From Micromonospora sp. WMMA1363 (GTDB lineage Bacteria; Actinomycetota; Actinomycetes; Mycobacteriales; Micromonosporaceae), in assembly GCF_030345795.1 (NCBI RefSeq), contig NZ_JAUALB010000015.1:62001-126000 (forward strand): a stretch of 64,000 bases of DNA, read 5' to 3'. Numbering within the stretch: the first letter of the stretch is position 1; the number at the start of each line of letters is the position of its first letter. A program made the translations under genes and the position numbers. Below are positions 62,801 through 64,000 of the stretch, piece by piece. The notes beneath the pieces were generated by a model. That model saw only the letters and a program-made list of their open reading frames with translations, did no database searches and was not told the DNA's origin.

Positions 62801-62868
62801 AGTTCCCGGTCCGCGTCGACCAGCGTCCACGCATCGATCAGATCTTCCAGACTCCACTCACGACGCAC
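59827..62868 (-). CDS. tnpA: Tn3-family transposase
   Basis: 1013 residues from GTG at 62868 ([20 protein letters not shown]); the longer frame upstream is unlikely to be used. N-terminal DUF4158-type region ([20 protein letters not shown]), central region, then the DDE domain with [40 protein letters not shown] and the C-terminal [20 protein letters not shown]. It cuts and joins the inverted repeats in replicative transposition. Complete. The region 61439-62265 is duplicated exactly at 32483-33309. Confidence 0.93.
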   Translation of the reverse strand: MRREWSLEDLIDAWTLVDADRELIANKYGPTKLGFAVILKFFEIEGRFPRRAGEVPAAAVEFVARQVKVDPATFGTYLFTGSTIEYHRAQIRRALRFRECTVADAKALTGWLAEQVCPSELSPDRQRQALLLRCRSQRIEPPAAGRIDRIIASAADTADGRFCATIVARLSAAGAVDRLEALVAPAGDEDTDGDEGADDEAPAEGAAGLLAEIKADPGRPGLETFLDEVAKLRRVRSLGLPADLFADVAERRVTLWRNRAAIAAPSAMRRDNADQVRQTLLAALCWRRQTELTDSLVDLFITLVRTINTRAVNKVNKTVEAEIRRVLGKEGILFKVAEAAVEHPDATVREAVYPAVDGGEQTLRALVAEAKANKNAMKAKVRTVLESSYSNYYRRMLPQVLSSMEFRCNNTAYRPVMDALDLLRRYADRPKVPYDAAEVIPIDGVVPADWREAIYNKSGKIIRTSYELCVLSALSAAIRRREIWIVGAAKWRNPEADLPHDFDVARDMHYAEIAQPTDPTVFTATVKARLDAALTGLATGLRDGTTGGARVTTRRNQVWISVPRLAALPEPPTLVELKAELVRRWGVVDLLDIVKETFWLTGCDAEFTSLASREHLSRDELRVRLLLVVFGLGTNVGVKRIAAAGDHGLSEAQLRRIRKLYVNRDGLRRAVASVVNDTFATRDPNWWGSGTACASDSKKFGSWDANLNTEWHARYGGPGVMIYWHVERKSVCVYSQVKTCSSSEVAAMMEGLIRHSADIDSAIEANYTDTHGASIVGFAFCHLLGYRLLPRLKNIGSARLYRPGDGATYAGLETVLSRPIKWDLINQQYDQMIKYARALQLGTAEAEQVLRRFTRNGPKHPTYAAIEELGRAIRTIFICEYLSSEALRREIHGGLQVVEQWNSGNTAIFYGKDAELTGPDREHQEISMLALHLLQSSLVLINTRLIDHVLSEPEWAARMTDEDRRGLTPLFWSHVALYGRWILKMNERLDYTRGPTPEPALHGAAVQPATATP

Positions 62869-62992
62869 CGCGCCAGGCTGCCAGACACCCACCGGGCAGG
62901 CATAGAGTCCATCGAACGCCGCAGGGGGGCCTCGGCAGGCCCGCCCACCGTCGGCGGTCGGGGCCATCGGGCTGATGAACAGGAGGAACACC

Positions 62993-63373
62993 GTGACGCG
63001 TCGCTGGGTCCGCTTCGAACTACCGGTCATGGTGTGCGTCGACATCGACGACCAAATCGAACACGAACAGGTGACCACCGTCGTGCTCGGTGTCGAGCAC
63101 GAGGCCATCACCCTCGCCCGCGACGCCGACGGCAACTACCTCATCTACGACGCCGATGCCAACCGCGTCGACTACGACGACCCCGCGGCCCGCACCGCCC
63201 TGTCCCTGGCCAACGACCGCAGCGCCTGGCCCGCCCGCGACGCCTGGGAAGAAGGCCCCGACGCCCTCGACGACCCCTGGCTGTACGACGAAGGCGACAC
63301 CGAGGAAGACGACGACACTGCCGACGACCTCGAACCACTCGACGACGACAGCGCCCCGGACAGGCAAGGCTGA
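62993..63373 (+). CDS. Acidic hypothetical protein in the transposon's right end
   Basis: 126 residues from GTG at 62993, chosen for AGGAGG 6 bases upstream. Beta-rich N-terminal part ([56 protein letters not shown]), then a strongly acidic tail ([20 protein letters not shown]). Divergent from the transposase. Similar short acidic proteins occur on actinobacterial plasmids; the function is unknown. Confidence 0.6.
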   Translation: MTRRWVRFELPVMVCVDIDDQIEHEQVTTVVLGVEHEAITLARDADGNYLIYDADANRVDYDDPAARTALSLANDRSAWPARDAWEEGPDALDDPWLYDEGDTEEDDDTADDLEPLDDDSAPDRQG

Positions 63374-63506
63374 CACCCAGCCCTCAACCGTCGTAACCCC
63401 ATACCCGAAGCCCCTGCCCCAGGCCGGGCGCCGCGAAGGCACACCCAAAACCTACCCGCCAGTAACTTTGGGGCTGGTGACGACTACCCAAGCGCGGGGC
63501 CGTGCA

Positions 63507-63604
63507 GGCCGAGCAGTCGGGTCCAGGCGGCCAGATCGGCGGCGATGTTCGCGGCTAGGACCCAGCCGCGGTTGACGGTCCAGGCCTTCGAGGGCAGGTT
63601 TCGC
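63507..63604 (-). pseudogene. IS1380-type transposase, central fragment
   Basis: Minus-strand codons read NLPSKAWTVNRGWVLAANIA, ADLAAWTRLLGLH, a conserved part of IS1380-type transposases. Cut on the left by the Tn3-family transposon and on the right by the IS256 copy. Confidence 0.75.
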
Positions 63605-64000
63605 GGGACTGTACAAATAACGGCTGATCGACCGATCAAGGGAGAGACGCCAGATGACGACCGAGACCACCGTGGGACAGCCGGCCGTGGAGCCGGTGGG
63701 TGCGGTCACGGATGAGCAGTTGATCGCGATGCTGGTCGATCGGGCTCGTGGTGACGGGTTGAAGCTGACCGGCGAGGGTGGGCTGCTGCAGCAGCTGACG
63801 AAGCGGGTCCTCGAGTCGGCGTTGGATGGGGAGATCACCGACCACGTCGGCTACGACAAGCACGACCCGGCGGGTCGGGGTAGCGGGAACACCCGTAACG
63901 GCAGCCGGACCAAGACGGTGCTCACCGACGTCGGGCCGGTCGAGGTGCGGGTCCCACGCGACGCCGCCGGGACGTTCGAGCCGCAGATCGTGCGTAAGCG
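63605..64000 (+). mobile_element. IS256-family element, copy 2 (continues beyond window)
   Basis: Identical to 39977-40372 as far as the window goes, including the left end GGGACTGTACAAATAACGG and the transposase start at 63654 (visible codons MTTETTVGQPAVEPVGAVTD and onwards). Confidence 0.93.

Larger units (their letters stand above)
58243..63501 (-). mobile_element. Complete Tn3-family transposon
   Basis: 5259 bp with inverted repeats of about 42 bases: GGCCCCGCGCTTGGGTAG, two unlike bases, then GTCACCAGCCCCAAAGTTAC and TG. Perfect 5-bp target duplications GTGCA at 58238-58242 and 63502-63506, the hallmark of Tn3-type insertion. It carries a coiled-coil gene, a resolvase, a frameshifted small gene, the transposase and a small acidic-protein gene. 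It is inserted in an IS1380-type transposase gene. Confidence 0.95.

Noticed and set aside
61024..63396. Long + strand open frame (790 codons)
   Set aside because: Shadow of the Tn3 transposase in high-GC DNA.
1..64000. CRISPR arrays, rRNA, tRNA, riboswitches
   Set aside because: No regularly spaced repeats and no recognisable rRNA, tRNA or riboswitch core seen.

Overview
The window is high-GC actinobacterial DNA. Protein styles (XRE-DUF5753/DUF397 pair, DUF4913, alanine/arginine-rich plasmid proteins, GTG starts) suggest a Micromonosporaceae- or Streptomyces-like host. It reads as a conjugative or mobilizable plasmid, or an integrated plasmid-like element, whose right two thirds has been heavily remodelled by transposons. 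No rRNA, tRNA or CRISPR array was seen.

1-20.2 kb, plasmid backbone. A ParA-type ATPase (5' end outside the window) overlaps a ribbon-helix-helix ParB-like partner. A three-gene minus-strand operon (helical protein, AAA_28-like NTPase, class I aminoacyl-tRNA-synthetase-like enzyme fused to an ASCH domain) is the most unusual content. A TraG/VirD4-type coupling protein with a DUF4913 protein, a DUF397/XRE regulator pair, a run of five small genes (two clearly Cys-rich), a MobC-relaxase-FtsK-gamma-like operon with an oriT-like structure upstream, a polytopic membrane protein, a long coiled-coil protein and a HEAAH metalloprotease-like gene complete the transfer and maintenance module. These genes overlap or are closely spaced and are separated by clear hairpins.

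20.5-26.8 kb, first Tn3-family element. Its transposase gene is split by an IS3-family element (3-bp duplication); removing it restores a 1025-codon frame. A serine resolvase plus small coiled-coil gene lies beyond its right inverted repeat.

26.8-42.4 kb, mosaic. It holds a truncated NYN-domain gene, two small overlapping genes, a sulfotransferase gene disrupted by an IS5-type element that is itself disrupted by a second IS3 copy, an 827-bp Tn3 transposase fragment, the C-terminal part of a TraA/TrwC relaxase-helicase, an ISAs1 element inside another ISAs1 element, an AT-richer deaminase-like gene, an IS256 element and an IS5-type element.

42.4-50.3 kb. An aquaporin and a cation/proton antiporter sit among IS debris in AT-richer DNA, followed by a long AT-rich stretch with (TGCA)7, a transposase remnant and a 680-residue Cys-rich protein that may be a plasmid replication protein.

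50.3-64 kb. IS5-, ISL3- and ISKra4-type elements, fragments of IS3 and IS5-type copies, then a complete 5.26-kb Tn3-family transposon (58243-63501) with ~42-bp inverted repeats and 5-bp target duplications, inserted in an IS1380 transposase gene. The window ends inside a second, identical IS256 copy. Exact target duplications let most insertions be ordered, so the right part records a layered insertion history.
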